Source: Moniliophthora roreri
Taxonomy: Eukaryota > Basidiomycota > Agaricomycetes > Agaricales > Marasmiaceae
Reading direction: 5' to 3'
DNA length: 64,000 nucleotides
Assembly (NCBI GenBank): GCA_001466705.2
Contig: LATX02000193.1
Location: 558,001-622,000 of the forward strand
The notes below the pieces were generated by a model. The model saw only the letters and a list, made by a program, of their open reading frames with translations, was not told where the DNA came from and searched no databases. This document shows positions 46,851 to 59,013 of the stretch, piece by piece; within the stretch, counting starts at the first letter, position 1; each line of letters begins with the position of its first letter. Position numbers and translations under genes: made by a program.

Positions 46851-49052
46851 ATGCCTTCTCCTGCAATCACCACTGATCTTCAGCAGACATCCCAGATCTC
46901 GAACCTTGTTCAGTCCTCATTCTTCAGACAGCTCTTCATCATCATCATCGTCTCTGCAAACACTGTCTTCACTAGACACTTCTGTTGGTTTCTGTTGGCA
47001 TATGATGCACATGTCCTGTACAAAGGTGAGTCATGTATTGCATTGTCATACTGGTAACTGAAATATACTGATCTGCTCGCATCTCTAGGATGTCTCAATT
47101 GTCTTGAACCCACATTATACTCCAACTCTCACAACTCAGGTGAGAATATGCTCATAGCATCATACCCTTCATCTAATTTGCACATATAGGCACAAGACCT
47201 TGAAAACTGGCCCTTCTATGTTCTCGCTGTTTGAATTGTGGCGATATAGGTGAGTTCTGTTGAATTGGCCATGCCCAACTGAGTTTCTCTTTAATGGTCC
47301 ATCCTGATATTGTATTGCTTCCATCCCGACTACAATGTGCTATATATGATTGTTCCTTGTAGTTTGTACTAGTGAGTCTTGAGTCTTGCTGGTTGTACAT
47401 GCTTGTCACTGATTCATTACCCTCAGGCTCCCATGTGTGCCTTGTATGAGTTGGTTATACAGGTCTAGCTTACATCATATCCTGTATCTATGTAGAGCCT
47501 TGGAATATATGTCCTGAACTCCTATTTATTCACAGGATTGATGCATAGGGGCTGCTGGTGACTATCTGGGATTCAATAGAACTGATAGCAGTATCTGACC
47601 TTTGATAGCTTGACACAACCTTCTAGAACTCAATATAGCTACCTCAAGCTGAATGAAACCATCTGAGACTTGATGTAGCCACCAGAACTTGATAAAGCCA
47701 CTGAAACTCAATGTAACCTATGGAACCTGACGAAGCCAATTGAAACCTGGTGCCAACCTCAGTAACCCACTGTATCGGCTCACATGAGTTCACACCAAGT
47801 TTGCGCAGGTTCACATTGAGTTGCATGGGGGTTGCAACCTACCTCCCCTGTGACAATGACCACCTGGGACCCATAACATCGACTTTCATTGGGTGATATC
47901 GACGTACATGGGGTGATATCAGGTACCTTAGGGTCAGGTCGCCTGGTAAATTTTCCAGATGCGGCGTCCCGCCCAAACACTGTCCATTCCACCTCCATCA
48001 ACCGTTGATGACGATAACATGGACGGTCAGTGGTACGAGAATCGGAACTCATTTGCTGAAGTCGGAGCTTATTACCCATATCATTATTCCCTGGTCAAGC
48101 ATTCTCCTAACTGATTCACATGTTGACTGACTATTTGATCTGTCAATTTAGTTTCGCTCTCTTCCCGGTCCTTCTCCTTCAGTTCCTCGCAGTCCCATTG
48201 CAATTTGCTGAAACATAGAAATATTAGTGTAGGCGGCGGGCAAAGGTGGGGGGCCATCAGGAGATCACCAAATTGCTCCTCACTTTCCATTAGGATGCCG
48301 GTGGAATAGTTTTTGGTGGCTCACTTTCGGGAGCCTGGAATCCTCCTTCCCACCTTCCACTTCACTGGACTTTCTTGCCGAAAATTGCAAACTGCGCAAG
48401 CGCTACTGATAATTAGTGTGTTGAGGCTCTATTATATGACCAAATGATTGTATTGAAGACAGTAAAATGGCCAGAATCAGGAGTGAAAGTGGGTGAAAGT
48501 GAGTGGAAAGTGCTGTGGGGAAATCCTGATGGCCGCCGCCCCAACAAGCTGGCGATGCGAGCATTTACGTTCCTGTGGTATTATCGGCGTACGGTGAAGG
48601 ACGGGAACATAGAACGTTTCGGAGAAGATATCGGGCAAGCACCAGTCTCTCGGCGCAACACGCGTGGTTGACTGAATTAAGTTCCGATAACGCGCAAGTA
48701 TGCCACGAACAGATGAAATTGCATTTGGCGTTCCAGGGCGTGAGGTCCGCACGTGTTAAGGATACACAGAAAACAAGGTGAACAAACAACGCGAGAAAGC
48801 GAATAGAGCAATAGAGATAGCAATGACGATAGCTAAACAAATGGACGAGTGGTACCAGTCATATGAACGACACGAAAGCAGATGGGATAGCAATGACTAA
48901 CTGTAACAGAACGAAAGCGTAGATATCCAATTTTCCAAAAAGCAAGTTGCAGGAAAGAAAAGAAAATATATATAGAAAAACCGATCGCCCTTTGTCCTCC
49001 TCACCGGTCTGCCTCTACCAGTTCATGTAACGCGTGATATTCTTCAGAGCTT
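46851..49052. other. right edge of the relic island and intergenic DNA
   Basis: 47,590-47,760 has a degenerate repeat of about 20 bp (roughly 'gaacttgatgtagccacc', about seven copies). CpG density returns to normal from about 47.7 kb. On the minus strand at 48,100-48,210 there is a coiled-coil-like frame (LQWDCEELKEKDREESETKL) with an intron-like border before it, but no gene could be built. Nothing else is supported up to the NACHT-kinase stop. Confidence 0.4.
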
Positions 49053-51800
49053 TCATCGGGCAGAGGCATCTACATCCTACGAAGAATTGCATCAGAGGAC
49101 GTCATACCCAAAACGATCGAGCTCACAAGCGGCACCAACTCCCCTCCTGGACATCCACTCTGCACCATCTCTACTACCCTCGACATAATCGGTCTCTCGG
49201 CCCTCTCCTGATTCCAACACATCTCCACAATACTCCATAGCCAGTCTCTCATCTTCGGAGGCCGTGTAGGTCGTTCTCCATCCATAACCCTCGACAGGAC
49301 AGCCGCATCGATAGGTTCATCTCCAAATGGCGGACGTCCTGTATAGAGCTAGCCAGCCAGCCAATAATCAGGATACGATGAAGAGAAACAAAACACGACA
49401 AGCGCACCTCAACACAAACGTAAGCGAAAGAATACACATCACTCGCAAACGTCCTTTGAGAGTACTTGAGACCAAACCTCGTTGGATGGTGTAGCTCTGG
49501 TGCCATCCATCGCACTGCGCCAGCACGATGGGCGGAGTAGGTGCTTATAGTCACATCGGAGAACACTGAAAGCCCAAGGTCGCCTATACACACATGTCCA
49601 TCTGCGTCAACAAGGATGTTAGATCCACGTAGATCTCCGTGGACGATGCATTTGGAGTGGGGATACGCTAGGCCTTGAGATGTTTCGAACAGCCTCAAGT
49701 CAACGTCCTGACCACCAGTCTCTTCCAAATGTATTAGGATAGTCCCATTCGCCATCCATGGTGAAACCAAAGACAATAAACCAGGGAAACTGTCAGAGTC
49801 TATGCCCAAGAACGGAAGGACAAAGGGGTGTTTCAATGTTCGCCATAAAATTGCTGATCGACGGACAGTCTACGATCATGCAAATTAAAAACGTCAAGTT
49901 TGTACAAAAAGAGAAGCGAACCCTCGCTAGCTTATGTCGATCATCCTGGAACACGCGCATTCGCTTTACTGCAACCTCCGAACCTTTATACATCGCACGG
50001 TATATATCTCCAAACGTACCCCAAATTGAGGGTCGGCGTCCAGGCATTCAACACCCTTCATAAAGAGTGATGAGGGTAAGACCTCTTGAGTCTCACATAG
50101 TTTCACCAGGAGGCGCTGAGCATTGTGTTTAAATTCATCTTGCTCTGCGGTGCACTTGTCTACAATCTATCATAAGGACAATGTATGTTTGAGTACGACG
50201 GAGGATGCGTGAGAGAGAAAGACATACATTTTGAACCAAATCAGCGCAACTTTGCGCGTTCTCGCCCTGTAAATCAAGTAACATCTCTTTGAATTCATCG
50301 CCATCCGGCTCAAAAGCAAAATTCAGCAAGTCAGCAATAGCTTCTTCGTCTTTGCGTAGAGCGTCGCGTAGTCTTCGGTTCTCTAAGGGGTCGAGCTCGA
50401 ATTCTGTAGACATCTGCTATGTGTCTCGTTGAGAACGGTTTAGTAAAAGGAACAAAAGGAACAAACTTGAAGTAAACAAAGTCGATAGCCTCGACTTTCT
50501 ATAAGGCTGGATGTAACATCCAGAGAAGACATGAAACGACAGAGTCTGTCAAGAGCGCGCCTAAGGCTAGAGTGCGTGAATGAAATCAACCATCCGAAAG
50601 CACAATACAACGCACCTGCTACGTTGGGGTAGATCCCGCGATACATGATCTATCAAGAAACTGAGCAGATTCTGATAGACCTGTATAATAGTAGCCGTGA
50701 ACCCCATGCAACATACTTAAAGAAATGGAATGGCGTGGGCTACCTTGGGCGCCTCGGATGTCATACCCACGGCATCCGCTTCGATTCCAACCCTACGTCT
50801 CCCTTCCAAGGGTATAAATTTGGAATCAGGGTCAAACCACAGATTTTTCTTCTTCAACCTCGTCTGGATCCATCTTTCTACCCATTTCACCTCGGTACGA
50901 CCCCGTGGAGGATTGATTCCTGTCTCCTCAAACTCGCTCTTCAAAAAGGCTGCGATTTGGGGACCTGGGTCAAATATATCGTCTAGAGCGATACAACGTA
51001 GATATCGACGAAAAGGGCTAAAAGCATCGCCATCGAAAAATTCCCGTATGTGTGATTCAGGCCTGCTAAATAGCACAATACGAAAGGGTATATCCTCCAG
51101 CAAGGCAGTGGCAAAGAAACCGAGGACACGCCGCTGCGCTGAGCTCCCGCCACACTTGTCCATGCCATCGATAACAAGAGTTTTTGGGCGTTCGCGTGGT
51201 CGAGGCAGTGATCTACAAGGCTCTAGAATCAGTTTTTCTAACTGACCTTCAAGAGAGGCCTGTAAAATCCGGGGATTTGATCTAATCGTCTGCTCTAAAG
51301 GCTCACGTAGTCCTGGGATAGAGTATGCGAGCTGATGTGCGAGTGAGACAAAGATATACTGGGGACTATCCCGTTTCGGGTCTTCTTGCGAGAAGAAGAA
51401 ACTGGCCGCAAGCATGTCCTGCTTTTGGGCGGCCTCTGAAATCGTTTGTGCTATTGCAGATTTGCCTGCATCTGCTGGTCCGTATAGCCACAACACTCGA
51501 TCCAAGGGCGAATCACCATGGATCCAATCAAGGAGCGGCTTCAAAATATCTTCACGAGTGCCTTCATGACAGCGGGGAGGTGGGTAGCGCGTCTCCGAAT
51601 CATGGCTCGCCCCTACGTCGCTTGTGAATTGCCATAACAGTTGAAGAGCTGCATATCAAGCAATTAAAATTTAGTGACCAGTCGATTAGAGATGACCTAC
51701 GTTCCGTCAAGTAATTTATCTGAGCCCCTTCAATGTTTATGGTTAGACCTGCAACGGTTTCTTCAATGACGATGGCAAGCATGTATTGAAGTTTTACCGT
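49053..51800 (-). CDS. NACHT ATPase-helical domain-protein kinase fusion (5' end unresolved, one frameshift)
   Basis: Exons can be traced from about 51,800 (MLAIVIEETVAGLTINIEGA) through 50744-51648. That exon encodes the lead-in RCHEGTREDILKPLLDWIHG, Walker A GPADAGKSAI, AASFFFSQEDPKRDSPQYIF, and a Walker B-like TLVIDGMDKC, where related NACHT proteins usually have DEC, so the acidic residue is Lys. Helical exons like those of the 14.7-18.0 kb gene follow, then the kinase: VAVK, VHGDLRGSN, GDLGLSVF (DFG is DLG), WMAPEL, WLWSIVEMCWNQ. After the same 50-bp intron (49,077-49,126) a 24-nt exon encodes only DVDASAR. In the glycine loop the minus strand has GGGG (50,019-50,022) where GGGGG would keep frame, a one-base loss that breaks the protein unless it is a sequencing error. 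Fungal NACHT proteins are NLR-like and linked to non-self recognition. Confidence 0.65.
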
Positions 51801-52106
51801 ACATCTTGACTAGGCCGGCGCCCTGAGTGTAGGGAATGAGAAGATATCACCTGTTCTAGCGATTGCCAAACAATGTTGAAGGCACTGCCAAACAGCTTCC
51901 TCACGCGCACATCGTGAACCACAACCGCGACGCGACTGTCGACGACGAGGAGGACGACAACGGCAACGACCACGACAACCACTAGATAATTTGGCAGGAG
52001 GTTCTATACGCAGAGGTGTGTGCTACTCAATATGTCAATAATTTCTTTTTCAGCTTGTAATTTTTCTAGTTGAAAGAATACTTTGAACATTTACGACGAC
52101 TCAAGG
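51801..52106. promoter_or_regulatory. divergent region between the NACHT-kinase gene and nic96
   Basis: It should hold 5' exons of the NACHT-kinase gene (a valine-rich frame followed by VRVRKLFGSAFNIVWQSLEQ ends at a GTGATA donor near 51,851) and the promoter of the plus-strand nucleoporin gene. A T-rich stretch at 52,040-52,065 precedes the nic96 start. Confidence 0.45.
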
Positions 52107-55100
52107 ATGTCCTCGGATTTGTCTTCCTTGCTATCAGCCTCGAAAGGGCTTACATCTCACCTATCAAAGCTAGACTTGCCGTCTGTCAACCTTTCATTGG
52201 ACCAAATCGAAGCTCAGTCTAGACGGTTGGTTTCAAGGCATCCAGTGACTTCAAATGACGCGGATAAAGCGTGCGTATGCCTTGAGACTAATCGATTCGC
52301 TTTCTCACATATCTTTTCAGCAATTACCTATTGGCACAAGCACGCGTAGATGCATCCGGTCTTTCTAGCTCAATAGCCCACCTGAATGCCACCTCCACAT
52401 TCACTCCGTTGCAAGCTATCCAAGATACAGATGTCGCTGGATACCTTCGCCATGCCCACGAACAAAATCTCATTTCCACCATCGAAGAAGGCAGAAGAGA
52501 AACCCAAGAAGCCTTTTACCAGATGCTAGAGGACCGTATGAGTAAAGATTGGGAGGCGAAAAAGAAGCGTGTGTTTGAAGAATTAGGCGCCAGAGTCAAA
52601 GTGGATAACAGAGCGATGGCCGAGTTGAAAAAGAGTTTCCATGGGAAAAGCTCATTATTGGTTTGTTTGTCATACTTGCTCGTCTCTGTATTACTGAGCA
52701 CCGTCTGCAGTCTGCACCCCAACCTACGCTTAGCCTTCAAATGCAAAGTAAAATGATGGCTTACGACCGTGTCATTACTGAGCTCAATGCCTCCCGACTT
52801 CGTGGCACATCTTTCCCTATCATCCACGCTCTCATCGATGTAGCACTTTCTGTATCTTCCGATGTACGTCTTGGGGGTTTAATTCATACAATGTCCGTTA
52901 TGCTCATCATATCACAGTCTCATACAAACCAACTAGCCCAAACGTTCCACGTCCTCTCCAAAATCACCCAAGAACCATCTAGCCTTCCGCCCCCAACACA
53001 CGCCTCTTCCTCTCTCTCACTCCTCAACACCCCTTCCTCTGCCCGAAAGTTCTCCAAAGCATACCTCCTCTCCTCACCAACATCCCGCGAAGCTATCGCG
53101 CTTCGCAAACAAATCGCTTCTGGTGCTCGTGAAGCCCTCGAGGAACAATACTTCTCCGTCATAGACCGCACCATCCAAGCGCACAGTACCCAAGCCCAAC
53201 TAGGCGGTGACCCAACAGTAGGCAATAAAATCCGTGCATTTTTGGCTGTAAGGTATTATCGTGGAGGTGAATGGGAAGAGAGGATCGAGTTGGTGAGAGG
53301 ACAACCTGTTTGGGCTAGGATGTTCTTTTTAGTTAGGACGGGACATGCGGCTGAGGCTGCAGAAGAGCTGTACAACCGTGATGGAGGTTTGTGGAGAGAG
53401 GCCATCGAAAAAAGGGAGGCGGGATTCGTGGAGTGTTTTAGGATGTGGGTTGAGAGTCCTGATAGAAAGTAAGCACTCCCAAGTGATCCTGTTCCCTTAT
53501 TTTTCACGTTAGTTGACGAGCTCGACAGGATACCTAAAAATCACCGAGACCATCTCCAGTCCATTTACAATGCGCACATGTTGCATTCAAACACGACTGA
53601 TCCGTTCAAACTTGCTTTGTACAAGCTCATTGGCAAGCTTGAGCTGCAAAGACGAAGTGTGCCTCATGTAACGACGACGACAGAGGATTGGTTGTGGTTC
53701 CAGTTAGCCATGCTTGACGAGGAAGATGAGGGCAACGGCTTGAAGAGCTTGGCTCAGGTTCTTCTCGGATACGGAGAAAGACATTTCGACGGCCAGCCTG
53801 GACAGGAGAAGAGAGGTGTATGGGCAGGCGTGCTTCTTATGTGCGGTGAATTCGAGAGGGTGGGTACACATATCACATACCGGGCAAAAACTTATTTTTG
53901 CCTAGGCCGTAGCTGCTCTTTGGGAACACCAAGAAACAGAAGTAGAAGCCGTACATCTCGCCATCGCGCTCGCCTACCACGGATTATTACGCGTTCCTTC
54001 TCGCGCAGAAACCTCCGATCTGACACCACGTACGTTCTAGTTCTAGCCTCTCACTCGTTGCACCTCTGACTTTGGCTTTCTAGTCACATTATCTCCCATT
54101 AACCCACCCGCCCTGAACCTCTCCAACCTCATCTGGCGATACATCCGCCAATTCGTCAAAATGGACGCAAAAGAAGCTTTACAATACGTCTACTGCGTCT
54201 GCCTTTCCGCGGATCAAGGCGACGTCGGCCGGGAACAAGTTGAAAATGCTTGGGAACTCGTTCGTAGGATCCTTGTTCTCGCAAACGCTGGTCCGGCTTG
54301 GGAAGAACTCGTTGGCGGATTCCGCCCTGATGGAACGAGATTTACCGGGACTATAGAGCAGTTCTCCCCTCTGTTGAATCTGCCCGACGCAGAAGCGTAT
54401 TCGAAACAGATATTGGTTGCTTCAGCAAGAGCGGCAGAAGAGAACGATCGGATTTGCGAGGCCATCAAGTTGTACAATTTGGCGGGAGATTATAATACCG
54501 TCATTTCGTGTTTGGCGCAAGCTCTTGGAAATACCATTGCTCAACCGAGTCTGGATGAAAGGGCAAGGGAGATTGAAAGGACGGCGGTAGAGATTCTGAG
54601 GAGTTATGAGAGGACGAACAGGGGATTGACGGGCGGGAGGAATAAGGAGCGCGAGGCGGTTGGCAAGTTGCTTAGGGTGAGAGAGGCAATGGAGAGGAGG
54701 TCGGAAGGAAGGTCTGAAGTTGCTCTTGAGGTATGCGTGGTGTTTTTTCGGTGTATCATTTTGTGGACTAATGCGTTCGTAGATACTTGAATCCATCGAT
54801 CTGGTACCTCTTGAGGGTGATGTGGCGAGGATCACCCGTCGGGCAGAGGACTTTAAAGATCTCCATGAGACTCTGCAACGCAACTTGCCGACTTATCTGA
54901 CCTTGATAATGGATGTGCTTGCGGGTGTTCATCAAAAGGTGAAGAATTCGATGGTGGCGGACACTACTAGGCAAGCGGTGAGTGTCTCGTGCTTGTTGGT
55001 GCATTCGAAAAGTCTGATGATTCTCGATAGACCCTTGCCAATTTAAGGAAAAAGTCCAGATCGCTCATGATATTTGCGGGTTTGCTCAAGTATCGCATGT

Positions 55101-55153
55101 CTCCGGATGTGTACTCGTATCTCGCTAGGCTCGACGTGGAGATAGCTTTGTAG
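52107..55153 (+). CDS. nic96: nucleoporin Nic96/Nup93
   Basis: The start is ATG 52107 (MSSDLSSLLSASKGLTSHLS). The next in-frame codon upstream that could start is not ATG. About ten exons with short introns run to TAG 55151-55153 (ends SYLARLDVEIAL). The hallmark is the conserved N-terminal block TFTPLQAIQDTDVAGYLRHA, HEQNLISTIEEGRRETQEAF and DWEAKKKRVFEELG, followed by the alpha-solenoid (REALEEQYFSVIDRTIQAHS; FLAVRYYRGGEWEERIELVR; LWREAIEKREAGFVECFRMW; EDWLWFQLAMLDEE; LVRRILVLANAGPAWEELVG; CEAIKLYNLAGDYNTVISCL). Nic96 is a scaffold nucleoporin of the inner ring that anchors the Nsp1 complex. It is an essential single-copy gene and marks the start of the conserved right-hand block. No lesion was found. 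Confidence 0.92.
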
Positions 55154-55390
55154 GAGACATGTAGGATACCACCATTGTCCATGATATTATGTATTTACTT
55201 TGAATTTAGTCTTCGCTCAGGCCCGTAACAACCTTGTAAAGATCCTGATCCCGTCGAGGCGTATATTGACATGTGGTGAACGATTTGGACATCAAGGGAA
55301 GGGGAAAGGGGAAAAAAGTAGAGAAAAGGTCCAATCGTTCAAGAGTATGTCCAGACACAATGATACGTTACATTCGACATGTCATATAGG

Positions 55391-57003
55391 CTAGGAATGA
55401 TATGCGTTGCCTTTGTACAAAATTTGTTCCCATTCGTCAACGGGATCTGGCTCTTGAAGCTTTAAACCACTACTCAGCATCGAAGGCTCGCCGTAAAATG
55501 GTTTCTGTCCGGATGGTGGTCCAGACAACCAGCTGATGACCATGCCTCGATTACGAAGTCCTTCCAACCTCGAAGAAACTCCTGGGAGGCTTGTAAGACA
55601 CATGGCAAGGCCACAGTCATATTTTGCAACATCCGAACACGGCCATTTTCTCGTCGGCACCTCGCCTCGCCTCGGTCCATAAAAGGTCCGCATGAGCAGG
55701 AACATAATTGACGAAGGACACAGGACGTCGGAATGAGTCGAATCCGGAGTGAGTGTCCGCACGAGTTTATTTACATGTGGCAATAAAAGGTGTCCCCCGG
55801 CGAAATCTGAGAGAGGCTGGTGATTGCAAAGTCAGACAACGAAGGCATAGAGCGGAGAAGATCTAACAGCCTATCATCGATCTGTGCAATACTCAATCGA
55901 AGGCTCAATTGCACACAGCATGAGCGTCCAACGAAACGAAGGAGTGGAGATGCATCAAAATTATGCCTCACAATTGCGGATTTCCCAACACTGATCGAGA
56001 AATGTTTGAGAGCGGGCGCCGCGGGTAACGCATCGAAAAAAAGGCCCATCTGTGAGTAGTGTTGAAGTCGAGCCCAAGGGTATGGAGATGCTGGAGGACC
56101 TCTGATGAGAGTGTCTCAAGGCTGTCGCCAATCTAACCACGATCTTTCACCGCAATACACATGGTGCACCGCCGTATGGACTTGCATGATTGGGAAAGCA
56201 GCTGCACGGCCTTGGACACGGAGATGCCTGCCCCCCGCCTAACTCTCGATGGAGAGAGCGCCAGCTCAGTAAGGGTCTCCAAAACGGATTGATAGACTGC
56301 ATCAATGTGCAGCGTGCGAAGTGAATAGGCACGTCTGACAATCGAGATGCAGTGTTACAAGCTCTGCTAGGCTCTGATCTGTCGGCCAACGTCTGGTCCG
56401 AAATCTGACACGGAAACGCCTTGTAACGAAATCGTTAATGGCATAGTTCCAGATCGACCTAGCCGTACACACAATCCCTCTGTACGCATCTTCATGAGTG
56501 AAAGGAAAGCTTCAGGTATTGGGCGAATAATGGGGTAAGGAAGTGATATGTGAATTTGACTCCAAAGACGTGGCGTGCCGATAGCAACTTCGTGCCATAC
56601 TCGACAGATGCCTGTAAGCGGCAACGGTGCCTCTTGCAGGTTGCGACAGGGAAGGTGGTCGTGAGGTAGACATTGCACGAAAATTTCTCCAAGGATATCA
56701 GCGTGAACTTGTCGGATGGGAGAAAGAAGTGATCGATGGTTATCGATGAAATTTTCAAGGCATCTCGTTGGGCCTGTAATTTTGTGATCTCTTCCTCAAG
56801 GATACACAGCTTCTTCTCCTGTTCGCGTATAATTTGTTTAATTTCTTTGATATCTTGTGGAGAGAGGGCATGGTTGGTGTTGACTCTGCTGTCAAAAGGC
56901 GATCATAGCACCATGAATCGTGATGACAAGGTGTGATACTGAGACTGACATGAGAGGCTCACCTCAGCTGAGATTCAGTCCCCCGCTTACGAGATTCTTC
57001 CAT
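55391..57003 (-). pseudogene. F-box-like/LRR-type protein gene with two lesions
   Basis: The start is ATG 57001-57003 (MEESRKRGTESQL), then an intron, then a coiled coil (EQEKKLCILEEEITKLQAQR) and an F-box-like block (FIDNHRSLLSPIRQVHADIL, GEIFVQCLPHD, then APLPLTGICRVWHEVAIGTP-RLW). This is the common agaricomycete F-box-like family, which would supply substrate binding to an SCF ubiquitin ligase. LRR-like segments follow (AYSLRTLHIDAVYQSVLETL; FFDALPAAPALKHFSISVGK; LDLLRSMPSLSDFAITSLSQ). It ends at TAG 55391-55393. Two breaks are seen. AAAA on the minus strand at 56,752-56,755 needs one more A to keep frame between LQAQRDAL and FIDNH. A TAG at 56,133-56,135 lies in the middle. Either it is a pseudogene or the assembly has errors. 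Confidence 0.65.
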
Positions 57004-57178
57004 GCCCCGGAGATCTAGACCTATAACAGCCCCCTACGATTGAGGTGCAGGCGCTACAGTGAACGTACAGCCAAAAGCGCCAGTCACCTCGGATTCAACG
57101 GGAATCAATCTATGTACCGCAAGTGATCCTAATACGGACTAAATATACATATTACAGATATGCCCCACGCATATAGTA
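57004..57178. other. short intergenic spacer
   Basis: 175 bp between the F-box-like gene start and the 3' end of the transporter gene. It is the likely promoter of the former. Confidence 0.5.
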
Positions 57179-58683
57179 TCATCGAGTGTGCGAAGGCTGC
57201 TTCACTGGAGCAGTTGGCACTATCTTATTTCCCATCGTAAACAATAAACTGCCCGAAAAAACCATCGCAGCTCCCGTCGCAAGCATAGGGTTCCACCCAC
57301 CGAACCACCATACGCTTATACACAAGCTGATCGCTTTTCTTGTGGTAAGGATGAGGTTCGTTGAAACCGAGGATACCCGCTATCAAAAGGGTCAACATGG
57401 GATTCATCGGGATAGAAGAAACTTACGGATGTCAGTCTATTGACTCCAGAGACACAAATCAGTTGGGTACCCAGATTAGCCGCCAACATTAGCCACGAAG
57501 CCATCGAGGAAGTTTTGTTCTCGGATAAGCTCGCAAATCCTTGCTTGAGATCCGCTCCTAAAAAGAGGAATACAGGCAAGGCGAGGAGATGCTTCCCGGG
57601 CGTCAGCCTAGATGCTTAATACGAGAGCAGGGGCGCTTACTGTGTAGAAAACGCCTTCCTGCCAGCAGGGTCCATACTTCTTGTACGCCTTCTCTTGCAG
57701 AATGCCAAGAATCCCGGTCAACACAAGGGACGCAACGAGCATTGATATTCCGATTGCGTATTGATCCAGGCTGTCATGAGTGACTGTCTTTGCACTCGGA
57801 GACGACGACTTGGACAAGGTCGCAAGAACTACGCCAACGGAAACCACAATAACAGATACCTAGGTGACCTGGGATCAGTATATACCTCGGTTAATGGAAC
57901 ATCGATCTACCACTTGATATAGGTTATATCGTCTCTTCAAGACAAAGTATCCAAGAAGCATAGAGACAGCGAGGCCTAAACGAAAGTGTTCAGCAGAGTC
58001 CATCCGGAGGATTTGTGGGGCTCACCAGCTGACCGAAAGACAATCATCACCGCTAGTGGTACATTGAACGCAAACGCCCAGTTATTCAATAATGTGCCAG
58101 TCGTTAGGACAAGCACTTGCAGAGCCCATTCTGATATTGGAACTTGTCGAGGCTTCAGATGCGGTATCCAGCTTGTAATCTTCCCTTTGTCACTCCGAGG
58201 TAGCATTAAAAATGAAGGAAAAGACTGGACGGTGATAAATATCATTTGGGAGAATGTGAGCGTTGAACCTGCAGGGCAACAGGTGAGTAGAGAGATACTT
58301 CAGAACCATAGTACTACAACGCACCGATTCTAGGGTTCAGCATAAGCAACTGCTCGTAGGTCCATACGTTCCTGCCCTCCCCAGTTACAACTCCAGCCTG
58401 AAATCAAATGGAGGGGTTCACTCACGCACAACAACCACCGAATACCATCGTGAGTATCTGCCCCTTTGTTAACCTCGGATTGGAATGCAGAATTGTAATG
58501 ACATACTGAGGAGTAGTCTAGTAGCAGAGATGCAGCATCAGACAGCTTGACTCCAGGGTCTGATCGATGTTCTGAATTTATATGGTTCCTCGAGTCGCTT
58601 GAGTCCTGATTATCGCCCTTTTTGCGCTGTTTGAGCGATCCATTGCCGGTGATACCGTTTGCCTTGGGCGCACCGGGAGACAT
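57179..58683 (-). CDS. UDP-N-acetylglucosamine/UDP-sugar transporter (UAA family)
   Basis: The start is ATG 58681-58683 and the end TGA 57179-57181, with about eight short introns. The N-terminal 70 residues are hydrophilic (cytosolic tail). About ten membrane segments follow: the segment around GGCCANVWTYEQLLMLNP; WALQVLVLTTGTLLNNWAFA; FNVPLAVMIVFRSAG with LLGYFVLKRRYN; VSVGVVLATLSKS; ISMLVASLVLTGILGILQEK; LLALPVFLFLGAD; ASWLMLAANLGTQLICVSGV; and a last one near WWFGGWNPMLATG. The NWAF...VPLxMIFRS and LGxLQExxYxKYG blocks are typical of the Yea4/SLC35B4 group. It would move UDP-GlcNAc (and perhaps UDP-xylose) into the ER or Golgi for glycosylation and chitin synthesis. No lesion seen; exon borders partly inferred. 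Confidence 0.85.
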
Positions 58684-59013
58684 ATCAAAGCCCGGTGATT
58701 GTTGAGAGAAACAAGGAAATAGTTATGAGTGAGAATAGAACATGAGTGTTAAGTGTGGAAGAATGCGGACACGTCAGTGGCCCGTGCGCGGCGGCACAAC
58801 CTTGGTCAAAATTTTGGACGTACAGGCACACTTTAGCCATTCAATTCAATTATATATTGATACACCGACAAAAGACTACAAAGGTACGATTAGTATTCCG
58901 TGTAAGGTACCAGTCCTAACACAGTAAGGATAATAGGTTAATGAATAGAGCGAGGATTCCCAATAAGTACAGTGCTGCTTTCGAGGCTTGCCAGCAAGAT
59001 TCCCGGATGTTAC
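58684..59013. other. intergenic
   Basis: 330 bp upstream of the transporter gene and downstream of the Ser/Pro-rich gene. It should be promoter and 3' UTR. Nothing recognisable. Confidence 0.5.
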
